Positions 45,254 through 56,642 of a DNA stretch of 64,000 nucleotides are shown one piece after another. The position numbers were made by a program, and so were the translations under genes. The stretch covers positions 1,054,001 to 1,118,000 of the forward strand of contig JAMXBD010000113.1 of NCBI GenBank assembly GCA_024138025.1. Direction: 5' to 3'. The first letter of the stretch is position 1; every line of letters starts with the position of its first letter. Under the pieces are notes generated by a model. The model was not told where the DNA came from. It did no database searches and saw only the letters and a program-made list of their open reading frames with translations. The stretch is from Combretum micranthum. Its lineage: Eukaryota; Streptophyta; Magnoliopsida; Myrtales; Combretaceae.

Positions 45254-46557
45254 TCATAAAATTCAGATTCAATCAACTCATGGAATAACATAATTATATA
45301 TATCAAAGTCCACCTTTGGGTGATACTAAAATATATATAAACATTAATCATAACAAATAAGTATGCATACAATTTGATATATTTGTTATCTTTGGATATA
45401 CAAATAAATCAAATAAAATATACTTATCATAAACACTTGCGTTATGTATTATAAGAACAAAAACCATCTTTGGATGATTTATAATATCTTATAATACAAA
45501 CTTTTCATTTACCCAAATATATCTATTATGTCATTTGCAAATAAAATTTATGGGTAAAATTTAGATTTTAGGTAATGAAATTTATGCATTTAATGATTTG
45601 GTCACTTTGGTGACTAACAAATCATTCATTAAATAAATTTCATATACACATAATTTAAATGACAATAACAAAATCATTAATTATGATTTATAGTATAAAG
45701 CAATTCATCATTGGTCATATGAATATTAATAGACAAAGACAACCTGAGATTTTTTTTTTTTTGACAACGACACTATTAATTGAAAGAAAAATCAATAACG
45801 ATTTGTCCTTGTTGGTTAACGAATTGATGTTTATGCTGTTGGCAAATTTGAAGAGGAAACAGTATTTCTCCAGCATATTCCCTTTCGCGATGCAGTTATT
45901 TACCGTAACGAAACAATGGAAATTTCAATCCAAACATCCGAAATGGCTTTTCAGGGAATTAATTGCACCTTTCATAATGCCCATACAATGTAGCTTCATT
46001 TGTATGTGATTTTAAATTTTCTCTTTTATATACATATATATGTATGTATATATCCATTCATTGTTAATGTTAAGATCAAGTCAAATGATATGCACAATAA
46101 GACGAATTTGTGCGAAATTGACGATGGAAAAGAAAACTTTCAAGGCAGTGGGTTTGGGAATTCAACGAGATCCATTTCCTTTTGATTTCTTTATTTTCAA
46201 ATTGGCATTATTTAACAAAATATTGCTTTGTTTATGTACATATATTACTTTACACCCAAATCTACCATAACAAATGCCTTTTACATGACATAATAAAGAG
46301 TGAAAATTCAAACCATATAATAATGCTTAATTCCGGAAATGTTCGAAAATGTAACCGCACTGCAAGAAGATATTCAAATTAAGCTGCCTCGCATAATGCC
46401 AACCGTCAATTTAGCAAAATTATTAGACAAAAGTTAACATAACAATTCGATCATTAAGCCACATTCACATTCTGGTGCATGTTTCAAGATTTGATTTACA
46501 TATTATAAATTAAGAATTGGAAAATCATGTGTCCTTAAACCTGGCTCTGATACCATA

Positions 46558-46955
46558 TGTAAGATAAATTTACAAGTTTCATAATTCAATATTTCATGAA
46601 TTATATTGCAAAATCTTTAAACTTCATGATTTTCACAACAACAAAATAGATAAGATACATACCTTTATCTATAGCCATAGCAATATCTTGAATTTGAAGA
46701 ATAAGAATAAGAATACTTTAATTTCTTCAAGATCACCTTATCCCTCCAATCCAACCTTATTTCACCAAAGGAATGATTTCTCTCCCTTTCTCTTAATTTG
46801 ATGTGATGAATTTTAAAACATAAAGACAAGAGTAAGTGCTATCTCTTAATGTCAACTCTTGTACATATATATAAGGGTAGGAAGAGGACCATACTTCTTC
46901 ATGAAATATTATCTCCCATATATATCATTTCATATTTGGGCCACAATTTCTTACT
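46558..46955 (-). repeat. 5' LTR of copia element 2
   Basis: This is the 398-bp copy. Its outer end is mutated from TTACA to TTACT at 46955, as judged by the position of the GAGAA duplication. The primer-binding site adjoins it at 46555-46544. Confidence 0.9.
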
Positions 46956-47797
46956 GAGAATTCAAGAACTTAATTTCTCAAAATCGAACGTTACGATTTT
47001 TATGTGTTTCCAAAGAAAATGAGCATTGAAACACTAAGACTTCTGGTGATCATTTAGGGGCCGTTCACTTCATTGAATGGAATAGCAATGTAATGAATAG
47101 CCATTCCTAATGAATTGCATAAGGATGTAATATGTTGTGAATATGTATGATGTTGTTCACTTGGATGTAATGAATTGCTAATACATTGTTCACTTGATTG
47201 AATTAAAACAATGAATAGCTCATGAATTGATAAGAAAAATACCAAAAATGCCCTTGTCTTTAATAGATGTATTAATTTATATTTTACAAGATGTATAATT
47301 AAACATATATTTATATATTTAATATATATTAATATATATTTTAATATTAATATATTTATAAATATATAATATATTATTATATGTAAAATAGATTCTATAT
47401 ATATTAATAGAAAATTTAATTTCATTATTATATTAAGAGAATATTATATTATATATGGTATAAATATTATATGAAACAAAGGAAAGTACAAAGTTAAAAA
47501 TGATGTTATCAATATAAACACGAGAATATTAACAAATAACCTGAATTTTAATTCCAACAAACTAAAAATTTAATATCATCAATAATATGATGAAAAATTA
47601 TTTATACAATAGTGCAACTTCATTAGCTATAGCATATCATAAAATGTATCCAAAAGCATCAACATATCAAAAAAAGATCGATAAAAGTAAGTATCCAAAA
47701 GCAACCCAACATAATCCAATTCATGAGTTCCCACATTATGTGGACTCTAAAATGTGACTGAGGTGATCAAAAGTAACCTAACGTAATCCAATTGACA

Positions 47798-48344
47798 TTA
47801 TGCGGACTCCAAAATGTCCCTAACATAATCCAAACGATCTTTTGATTCAAGTTCATAAAGGACAGCTAAATTATCCTTCTGCTTAGGCAACTTGATCAAA
47901 GCAGCTTTCAACTCTTGTTGTGTTAAACCCTCAATTGTTCGAAGAAATTTGTTTAATCTTTTTACTTCCCTTCTTCCCTCATCAACTGACAAACGCTTCA
48001 CAGCACGATCAATACTCTTCTTCATATCCCTCATGCCAGTCTCAAAGCTTTTAATAACAGATGATAGATCAGATATTGCTCCATCTCTAAACAAGCTTCG
48101 TTTCCTTTTTGTACTAGAATGAGTAACACTATGATGAGATGATGATCGTCTTCTTCATCTCTCATTGGCAACTCATCTGCAACATCCTGTATAGTTGCTT
48201 CTTCTCTATTCAGCTCTTCAATGACATCCTCAGCAGTTTGTGCATCTTGACCCGTGGCCCGATCTTTTCCATATATCATAGAGAGCTCTTCTAGGTAAGG
48301 GAAGCTCCTATTCATAAAAACAGCAGCATCTCTATGGCTCTGCA
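47798..48344 (-). pseudogene. Myb/SANT-like protein of the Harbinger element, second exon with frameshift
   Basis: After a TTTATTTGCAG acceptor (about 48345) the frame reads SHRDAAVFMNRSFPYLEELS, IYGKDRATGQDAQTAEDVIE and DELPMRDEEDDHH. It then leaves frame at about 48145-48150, where the continuation lies in another frame as SSHHSVTHSSTKRKRSLF. From 48094 it stays open to 47798 (DGAISDLSSVIKSFETGM to DYVRDILESA). The block is the standard tail of this family, with a nuclear-localisation-like KRKR. One lost base or a tiny unrecognised intron explains the break. Confidence 0.8.
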
Positions 48345-48589
48345 AATAAAACAAAAAATATAAGTGTAAATCACGTTATATTCTTCCAACCATTGATAAT
48401 AATAATGAATTTCGTTTATGGATTCAAAAAATATAAGTGTAAATCACATTATATTCAGAAATAATGATATGAAAAATTAATGTACTCCTGGATTGTAATG
48501 TATGATAAATACAAAAACACAATTACAAGACAACATCAAATCCTCACCATCTCTACAAATATAATATTAGAGAAGTGAGTTTACATACC

Positions 48590-48731
48590 AGTAAGTATGC
48601 ATCCCATACTTGCTTCTCAGCAATCACTATCTTCCGGATCGGATCCCATCCAAACCCACTAGTTGTTTTCCCATAGACCATATCATAAACTATACTCCAA
48701 TCTTTCTTCAAGGTTCTAATGCGTGATTCAA
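48590..48731 (-). pseudogene. Myb/SANT-like protein of the Harbinger element, first preserved exon
   Basis: The stretch reads IESRIRTLKKDWSIVYDMVY then GFGWDPIRKIVIAEKQVWDA, ending at a good donor (GTATGTAAAC). This is the C-terminal half of the Myb/SANT-like DNA-binding domain found in Harbinger accessory proteins, which recruit the transposase to the TIRs. The N-terminal half (the WTKKHDDALVEAL-type helix region) is absent. The sequence upstream of 48731 is transposase instead, so a deletion joined the two genes. Confidence 0.8.
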
Positions 48732-48961
48732 TATGTCACATTATCACTATGAACAAGTCTCCTAATATATTCACGCTGTTGATAGGAATTCAAACTATAA
48801 GACCGTACACGGGGTCGGTAGGAATGCAAGACCAAAGCATATAAAAAGGAAATTATGTGGCAAGCAACGTTACAATATTCCACACCTAAAGCTAAAAGAA
48901 AACAAGCGATTTTCTTTTTTCTCCGTCGATCATCAACATGTAAACAAACTTGATCCATCAC
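48728..48961 (-). pseudogene. Harbinger transposase, N-terminal fragment only
   Basis: The 77-codon frame has a charged RRRKKKIACFLLALG start and ends NSYQQREYIRRLVHSDNVTY. This resembles the N-terminus of plant HARBI1/ALP1-like transposases, where REYI..L is followed by the helix-turn-helix and DDE domains. It stops abruptly at 48731, where Myb-like sequence begins. No DDE motif exists elsewhere in the element. Confidence 0.65.
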
Positions 48962-50576
48962 TGCGAAAATGACAAATATTATTCAAATAGGGCAAGCAAG
49001 CAAAGATTAAAAGAGATGAGCTGTCAATAATCAAATATATTCTATGCGTATATCCTTCAACATGTGTATGGCTTTAGAATTTAGTTTGGCTCAATTTGCC
49101 TTCTAAAATATATGCATGGCTCACTAGATACATACACACACACATATATATATTAGCGAGTTAAAGAAGTTTGGTATGATGTCATATGTAATCGAAGCCA
49201 ATATGATGGAATGATTAATCCAAACTTATTTTGCCATGATTTCATAAAAACAGAAAGCTTTTAGATTTTGTCTTAAGTATTAGCTAGATAGTATTTCGAT
49301 ATTTTCTTTAATTCCATCAAACTCAAGCTCAACTTAGTGAGCCGAGGCTCAAAGAAGTTGGACTAGGTAAATATTTTATTCCAACTTAATAGCCAAAATT
49401 GAAAGCAGGGAGCAGTGTGTTCCGATGCAAGCAACCTACACTGTTGTAGCCGCACCAATCGAAAGGGAAGGTCAACAATTGACCTTTTACAATAAGACAC
49501 TGTAGAGAGATGAGAATATAGGAATTGTTTCAGACCATCACACTAAAAACGGGTTTCCATTTTTATGCATATTATATTTATCTTTATGGGGGCCTTTGAG
49601 GATAAATATATTCTACGGGCTTAGAGTGTCTAAATATATTTCTGCATTTTCAGGGCATTTCCCATATGCGTGTTATGTGCCTAATTTTTATGTCTTAATA
49701 AACACAAGTATGCAGTGTGAAAAATTATAATAGATTCATGCAATGTGTAAAACAGTAAAAACATGGGTACGTCTTCTGTAATTAAACACTCAAAATATAG
49801 ATGAAACCGAGTTTTAGTTTTGTGTATTCAAGGCCATTTGGAATAAAAAATGGGTTATTTGCAACAGAAATGAAACAGGGGATGACAACGCCAAGAAATA
49901 GATCCTACAGCTAATCCTTTCGGTTTCTGCTGCAAAATTGAACTCACCAAATTCTCAAGGCAACCCACGAGAATCAGACATAAGAACAATAAGATCAATT
50001 CATCTTGAGAAGCAGATACCAATTAGCAGGTACTCAGATACATCAAAACACAAATTAAGTGGACTGGTCGCCTGGCAAAGAAATTAAAAAGTTAACTGGG
50101 GATCAACCTGCATTGACAAGGTTATGCTAAAAAGATGTACAGCTCTGTGAACAATCATACTTTGTTGGGAGCTAGGATCTGCTTGAATTGTTTTAATTGG
50201 TCTACACCTCATCTGCAGCTATTTTATTTAAAATTTGATGTTTAGGAACTTATCTAGTCTTATATGGTGTGTCATGTCTGTACTGAATGCCGTCCATATC
50301 CTAAAGCCCAAACCTTAAAAATTCCAAAAATTTATAAAACTGCAATTGAATTATGAATTTCTCGATCAGTTGATGTCCCAGGCACATCACTTATCAAACT
50401 AGAAACAGAACACAATGAGCATTGACACTTACGCACCTTGTACAGTTTTATTAAAGTATAAACAGACTTGGTATTCCTTCTTGAATTTCTACTTTTTCCT
50501 TTAAAGAAGATTCAGCAAAAGATATACTGGAAGCATTTGCAAAAATGAAGATAAAGAAATAGTAGCAATTACATAC

Positions 50577-50696
50577 TTGGTGGCCTGTTTGGAGGCTCGG
50601 GAGTTAGCTGAAACTTCAGATAATTGCGCAGAATTTCACAGATTTCAGCAGGTCGCAACCATCGATGTTGGGCTTCTACTTGTAATTGTTGGATAT
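50577..50696 (-). pseudogene. Captured CAMTA exon encoding the start of the CG-1 DNA-binding domain
   Basis: The minus-strand exon of 120 bp reads DIQQLQVEAQHRWLRPAEIC, EILRNYLKFQLTPEP and PNRPP. This is the highly conserved N-terminal CG-1 motif of calmodulin-binding transcription activators, where EAQHRWLRP.EICEIL..Y is diagnostic. It is bounded by a TTTAG acceptor (50698/50697) and a GTATGT donor (50576). The next exon (GSLFLFDRK..) is not found downstream. The fragment lies inside a transposon with intron sequence around it, so it came from genomic DNA and not from a processed transcript. It cannot make CAMTA by itself, but could be spliced into element transcripts. Confidence 0.85.
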
Positions 50697-51438
50697 CTAA
50701 ATAGTATACATCTTATTATTAGTACACAAACATGTCTTAAATACACATAAACATCATGATCTATGCAAGCATATGCAAATTCCCTATATAATAAACATGT
50801 TTCTGCATCACCTGAATTGAAATTCCTGGAGACATATACCATCCCAAAACCTTTTCCCATTGGATAGATTGTAAGTTAAATATTAGCAAGAAAAAGTTCA
50901 CCAATTCTAAAGTTTAAAAAAATGCATATTCAATCCCGTGTCTTCCCAGCATATAACAAACAGGGGTTATAGTATAACATTGAACTTGGAACTTATCCAA
51001 CAGCATCTGTCAAGCATAAGACATTGTATTTTTCACTAATCATAGTCTAATAGCATTGAAGTATTCTCCTTTCATTCATGCTAACGTTCTTCATGGGTTT
51101 GCCCTCTCTCTCGACAATCAACTGACATGTTTTGTATTTTGTATTTTTTATTTTTTAATAGGAAATTTCACTTGTCAAACGACCAGCATAATTTACACAG
51201 TCTATTTTATATACCAACATCCAATTCTAAATTACATTCCCTGTCTAATAAAACCTAACATGATCTGATTCACTTCATAAGCTATGCAGCAAAAATCCAA
51301 AACAACAAGAAGCACATTCTGCCATTGCACAAGCCAAGATTTTAGGAAATTTTGTGAACAATCTACTCACTTGCTTCTCCGAGCTTTCATCAAATATCTA
51401 TTTTGAAACACCTACTTCATCATGAATTCCAACAATTT

Positions 51439-51467
51439 TTAACCACAGCAAAACTATCATCTAAATT
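51439..51467. repeat. 29-bp direct repeat, copy 1, at the broken end of the OFP fragment
   Basis: It is identical over 29 bases to 51606-51634 (TTAACCACAGCAAAACT, then ATCATCTAAATT). Copy 2 is the in-frame NLDDSFAVVK coding segment. Copy 1 sits past the truncated end, out of frame. Confidence 0.95.
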
Positions 51468-51667
51468 AATCCATGATGATGGTCCGAGTTCAAGCTCAGA
51501 AAACAATGAAGCAAACCCTCCAATTCTTCTTCACTAAACAACTCTTTCTCCACAATCATCTCCGTCATTGAAGTCCTAATATCACTGTACGGATCACTAG
51601 ACTTCTTAACCACAGCAAAACTATCATCTAAATTCAAACTCCCTTTACTATTTTCTGACACTAGCAC
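51461..51667 (-). pseudogene. Captured OVATE-family (OFP) domain fragment
   Basis: A minus-strand open frame of 68 codons contains DSFAVVKKSSDPYSDIRTSM, TEMIVEKELFSEEELEGLLH and CFLSLNSDHHHGLI. These are the hallmark of the C-terminal OVATE domain of plant OFP transcriptional repressors. An intact domain continues for about 15 further residues (..F.EIW..LF), and here it ends at HHHGLI, where the sequence jumps. A 29-bp piece of the same gene (the NLDDSFAVVK coding segment) is repeated right after the break. No start or upstream OFP region is recognisable. The fragment is on the same strand as the element's own genes. Confidence 0.85.
51606..51634. repeat. 29-bp direct repeat, copy 2, inside the OFP fragment
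   Basis: This is the source copy of the repeat, part of the OFP coding frame, 167 bp from copy 1. Confidence 0.95.
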
Positions 51668-51836
51668 ATAGACAGAATCTTTGTTCCTCTGTCTTTTACG
51701 AATAATAAGAAATAAGAAATAGTAGACAATAAAATTGAGACAACACCCAATCCATATTTGTTAAAAACACAGCCAATGGAAACACCGTTACAGTTAATCC
51801 CCTAGGACGACAGCGACTCTTGTCTTGCGGGTACTT

Positions 51837-52070
51837 CTAAGATCTAAAACTTTGTAGACACCAAATACAGAGGAATAAACAGGCAAATCTTCGGAATGGG
51901 AATTTATTGCCTAATCCCCAAAGGAAAGCATCGAAAAACATAAAAAAAACCGATAACACAATTGTTACAAGCATCAAAGCCAATAGACACAGAGATGAAA
52001 ACAATGAAGAGAGAGAGAGAGAGAGAGATTTCTTACCTCCATCAAAGCCAGTAGAGAGCAATGGAATGGA
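51837..52070 (-). promoter_or_regulatory. Leader-like region of the Harbinger element, CT-rich with a donor-like site
   Basis: On the minus strand an exon-like stretch (CTCTCTACTGGCTTTGATGG) is followed by AG/GTAAGAAATC and a CT run (52028-52008). This has the look of a plant 5' UTR exon and the start of its first intron. It lies upstream of all genes and captured fragments of the element, so it may drive one chimeric transcript. No TATA box could be assigned with confidence. Confidence 0.4.
52008..52028. repeat. (GA)n microsatellite
   Basis: About ten GA units lie in the leader-like region of the Harbinger element. Confidence 0.95.
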
Positions 52071-52375
52071 GCTAGGGTTTGAAAAAAAACCGTACGAGAA
52101 GTTTGGAAGAAAGAGTAGGTTGGATAAAAGTGTGGTTAATGGATGTGATTATTTAATTATAACAGGGGTATTTTTGGAATTGGATAATATTAGTAGTTGT
52201 TGAATTGTGATTCTTAAGTCCATGAAAGGAATCCCAATTACGTAAAATAAAGAATGTGGATTCAGGGTTGAATACCTATTACGGGCCTAAAAACAAACTA
52301 AACAATGTAATAGAGGTCCAGTAAGTAATAAGCATGTAATGGAATCAGAATTCCATCCAAGTGAACAGCCCATTA

Positions 52376-54584
52376 GAAGAATAGAAAACAATCAATAAAC
52401 ATTCAAAATCACTTTCACACACAAGAGTCCAAGCTCCTCCACAAGTCATGGGTCCTAGCAGAAAGAACCTCCAAGAACTTTCGAGTCAATCCATCACAGT
52501 CGAGTGGCTTCTGAAATTAAATGTTTTTAGTGGATGTCAAAATCACCTCTAGAGTTGTTTGCATTCTATCTAGCCTGCTCCTGCACCAAGCTCGCACTTT
52601 ATTTAGTCTAGGTAAGTTCAATGTTTCTTTTTCTTTTTATTATGTTTGTCATAGTTTATAAAAATTAATATAAACAATAAAACTATGAAATATGAACAAA
52701 ACTTGTATAAATAAATTATATAAAAAATGAATAGATAAAAAAGGGGTAGTAAATATGCTAAAGATATATATGTATATAAATGGATTTAAAAAAATAATAA
52801 AATGATCTTAATGTATATATTTAGACATGTAACATAATATAAATTTATAGGATTAATCAAAGTTCTTAGATTCTTACATTATAAACCCATTTTTTACCAA
52901 AACATTAGAATATAAGAAACTTAAAGTCAAATAATTCAAATATTTAAAAAAAAAAATTCTAACCTACTAAAGTTTTTATAGAAGAATTACATCATTTTGA
53001 TCTTGATTAGCAATTGCATAAATACCTATGGAACGACTTAAAAAAATGAAAAATTTTCCCTTTCCCCATTTTGTAAATAATAATATAATTATCGTAAATA
53101 CTCTTTTTATCTTGCATTGTAAATATTTATCATAACTTTTGATGATTTTTAAGCATTAGAGGAATAGATTATAATTTAAAAGTTTAAAAGTAATAACAAC
53201 TAGGTTTTAATATGATAGCTCTTAAATTCATAACCTTTGGTTTTTCAAATTTGATTTTCAAATTATTTTTATTGCGAATTTAGGATTAATCAACTCATTG
53301 ATTCTCATTTACTAATTTTCCGTTCTTGGTTAGATGACGACTCTTAAAAATTTAAAAAAATTGAATTTTTTTAATTTCTAATTGGGAGTTCATATTCATT
53401 AGGTTAAGATTTGGTATGAATTGAATTAAAAGAAAACAAATTGAAAATAAAAAATCCAAAAGCATACTGGCAACATGTATAATATAATACAATTAAATTT
53501 AAGACATAACCTTACTATGAGGATGAGGTACAGCGACATGACATGAGCGAGTTCAATTGTTGAAACGTATGCATGTGAGGTGGTTGACATTGTGATTGAG
53601 GCAAGACAATGACTCGTAAGATTAAGGGAATAGGGACGAGACGACAGCCTCATGGCTGAGACAGAGGTATAAGATGCTGCTGAGTGGGAGACTGAGACTG
53701 AGAGTAATCGAGAAACAACCATATGGTTGAAGTGAGATAAATACCAGGTACAAGAGACGATGGCAACGAGAGTGAGGCTAGCCAACGACTATATAAGGAC
53801 TTGAGATGCATATTGTGAGTGAGGCAAGAGACTGAAGTTGAAATAGACTTGAGCTTTGAGGCCATGATTGGATTGTTTGATCTATATTATATTCTATTCG
53901 TATTTGCTCTATTTGATCTATATCTGAGTAAAGATGTTTGTTTATCATCTGCATCATTTTCTTGACTAACAGTTTGAGCCAAAAACAACAATGTGCTATC
54001 ACCTTGCTAACGGACCAAATAGAGCCAATATTATACATAAAATATTAGTAGTGGTTCTCATTGGGTATTAAATTTTTCCTAAAATTTGATATAAATTTAT
54101 TGGGTTTTAAAATTATCTAATAACTTTTCTTAACCTTATAATGAATTATCCTACAAGGTAATGTTGGTCAATTGAATAAAGTCTGTTATATGATTTATTT
54201 TTCATTTGTATATTATTGTATCTTATTAATATCTAATCCGTATGATTTGTTATGAGTAAAAAATATCTATATTTTATCAGTATTTATTTTTAACAAATAG
54301 TTTAATTAAAACAGACACGAAACAAATGTCAAACCGATGTCAAACCAATAAACAAAACGTATAAATGATTTGTCTTTTTTTCTTCTTATAGGAAGAGTAA
54401 TTAAATTACACAATGATTTTCTTTTGAGTAAATGTCTCGAACTTTGAATGAAAATTTAATTTAGTATCTAAACTTTAAAATGAACAATTTAATTTCTAAT
54501 TAAACTTTTTGTATCTAATTTTGCTACCTCATTATCAATATTTGCTTTGTTTGCAAACGTAAAAAAGGTTGCATACAATTGAAT
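52376..54584. other. Intergenic stretch
   Basis: Mostly AT-rich without recognised genes. About 53520-53870 is richer in G and C, with GAGAC / GTGAG-rich words and an open minus-strand frame (53785-53426) whose product has no recognisable motif. Its origin is unknown. Confidence 0.55.
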
Positions 54585-56642
54585 TTATTTATATTTATTA
54601 TTGTATTTATTGTTTTCCCTTTTAGGATTTTGTCTTTTAGAATTCCTCATGTAATAGTATAAAGAAATCTTTAGGCTTATCTTTGTAAATTAGAACATCA
54701 CATTTATACTTTGAAAACCCTATCTTGAAAACTTTTTTCTCAATAAAGTTGTAACATTTGCAATCTTTGATTCTTAGAAATCATTTGGTGTGATTGATTT
54801 ATGTTTTATGCTTTCACGTTATGTTAGATTGGTATTAGAGCAAGGTGAGTTCCTGTGAAAATGGCAAACAATGATAGTGTTGATGGCGGTCATGTTCTTA
54901 ACGGTGATTAGGATGCAAGAGTCTAAGGAACTGAATAGATGGTTCCTAGGGCGGTATGGATAGTAGGGATCAAAGATTCTAGCGTATTGAATAGTGCTTT
55001 GATGACCTAATCGAGCAATATGATGCCAACAAAAATAAGAATGCTTATGGGAGATGACTTAAGGCAGAGTGTGCTTGCGACAATCTTATTGTTAGACCTT
55101 TTGCTGCAAATCGATGATTACATGTTTACGAATATGATTATGAGGAAGAAGATGAATTGATGGAGGAAGAACAACCACGAAGATAGGGTAGTGGTGTCAT
55201 ATATGAAAAAGGTAAGACCTATGGACGATGTAATTTTGATAATTATTACAGAAGTAGGAATGAATATTGAAGGAATTATTTCAAGTCAAATATAGAAATT
55301 CCATATTTTAGAAGAGATTTAGGGGTTGAGAATTTTATTGATTGGATTTCTATGATTAAGCGGATCTTTAAATACATAGAAATTCTTGAAGAGAAAAGGG
55401 TTAAATTGGTGGCTTGTAGATTGAAAGGCTATGCATTTGCATGGTGGGAAAAATTGCAGAAAAAGATAACTCATGAAGGAAAAGTATATGTTAGAACGTA
55501 GTTTATGATGAAGCTATTATTGAAAGATGAATTTCTTCTCGATAAGAACAAAGATGTCATCAAGTAAAGAAGTGATACGTGAATATACCGCAGAATTTAC
55601 GATGACGGTGCAAAAGAATGGTTTAAGGGAGGTAGTTGATGTAATTGAAAAATTAGCAGAAAGCAGGAAACTTCCAAGGTTAGTAAAAAACATGCCACTA
55701 TGGATGCGAATGAGAAAGGGAGAGTTTCTATAGCTATGGATAAAGAATGTAATATTAAAATTATAGAATAAGAGGATAAGGAGAGAAGAAGTGCAAAAAT
55801 TAATACATGAAGTTAATGTTATACTTATATGTCTTTTTGAAGAAACTCATAGCTTTGAGTTTAAAGGGTTAGAGCAAGATGTTGATAATGATGTGATATT
55901 GTAGAATTAAATGTTTGTCATGACATTGATGGAGATTTGATTGGTTGTAGTTTTGATGATATGTATAGGCCACATGAAGTAATTTGGTCATTGATATAAA
56001 TAATATTTTTAGAGAGTTGATAAATCATAGGATTAATGTTAAGATCTCTGGAAATTATTAATTTAGAGGGGACTTGCAAATGGTAAAGAAATTGAGGGCG
56101 GATGCAATTCTAAATCTGATCCTGGATAATACTTACTTATGAATTCAAGGTGTAGCTCCATCATTATGATGTGAAGAAACTCTATATCTAGAAGAGAACT
56201 CGGGGTTGAGTTTTTATCAAATGGGAGAGAGAATGATGCGACGACATAGCATACACCTATTTAAACAAGAGGGAGCTGCTAGAAAAAAATAAAAAGAAGA
56301 AGAAAGCCGCCAGTCTAAACATTTACACCACCAGCATTGGAGCCAGCCTTTATTACTGATGGTTTCAACTTTTGATTTTTGAAACCGCCAACATTAATTA
56401 TAGATCACCAGATTTTATTTCTAGCATTAATTGTCAGTTGTATTTATCATTTGTCTTTTGGGATTTTATCTTTTAGAATTCCTCATATAATAGTATAAAT
56501 AGATCTTTAGACTTGTTTTTGTAAATCAAAACATTACATTTACAAACTTCTTCTCGTATAGTTTACAATCTTTGTAATATTTGATTCTTTGAAATAATGC
56601 TGTGTAATTGATTTCTATTTTACACTTTCACGCTATATTAAA
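54585..56642 (+). mobile_element. Gag-only LTR retrotransposon (gypsy-like), 5' LTR truncated
   Basis: The 3' LTR is 56277-56642 (starts TGCTAG, after the purine-rich AAGAGGGAGC). The visible 5' LTR is 54585-54828. Both share TTAGAATTCCTCAT, ATAGTATAAA and CTTTCACG. A primer-binding site TGGTATTAGAGC (54830-54841) directly follows the 5' copy. The 1.4-kb internal part holds a decayed gag (about 54860-55740) and no pol. The first roughly 120 bp of the 5' LTR are not recognisable. Confidence 0.75.
54860..55740 (+). pseudogene. Decayed gag of the gag-only LTR element
   Basis: Plus-strand motifs with breaks are ENFIDWISMIKRIFKYIEIL, EEKRVKLVACRLKGYAFAWW and EKLQKKITHEGKVYVRT, then FMMKLLLKDEFL. 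This is the capsid pattern of a Ty3/gypsy gag (F..WL..V...F.., KVKLVA.RLKG.A..WW). The last open piece is 55527-55733. Stops occur at several points (for example near 55500). Confidence 0.75.

Larger units (their letters stand above)
39910..46955 (-). mobile_element. Ty1/copia retrotransposon 2, near complete
   Basis: A minus-strand element is flanked by exact GAGAA duplications (39905-39909 and 46956-46960). The 5' LTR is 46558-46955 and the 3' LTR is 39910-40830, the latter enlarged by a 485-bp solo LTR. The primer-binding site TGGTATCAGAGC lies at 46555-46544. The purine tract GGGCCAAGTGGGAGAA lies at 40846-40831. Gag and pol follow copia order: gag 45253-44500, zinc knuckle, protease, GAG-pre-integrase, integrase, reverse transcriptase and RNase H. 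Several stops and frameshifts disable it, but the domains are far better preserved than in copia element 1. Confidence 0.9.
47057..52372 (-). mobile_element. PIF/Harbinger transposon carrying captured host-gene fragments (Pack-type)
   Basis: The termini GGGGCCGTTCACTT (47057) and AAGTGAACAGCCCA (to 52372) are inverted repeats flanked by TTA on both sides (47054-47056 and 52373-52375). TTA is the signature duplication of PIF/Harbinger. The ends also share GAATGGAAT / ATTACATT-type subterminal words. Inside, on the minus strand and right to left, are a CT-rich leader region (52060-51840), an OFP-domain fragment, a CAMTA CG-1 exon, a transposase N-terminus and a Myb/SANT-like gene. The transposase catalytic DDE region is missing, so the element is non-autonomous. 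At 5.3 kb it is within the usual range for complete relatives because of the captured DNA. Confidence 0.85.

Noticed and set aside
47054..47425. A 123-codon minus-strand protein
   Set aside because: It is almost all I, Y, L and K from A/T repeats and overlaps the Harbinger terminal region, so it is a composition artefact.
53426..53785. A 119-codon minus-strand gene
   Set aside because: No recognised domain, S/T/L-rich composition as expected from the reverse complement of a GAGAC-rich tract, and no gene context.
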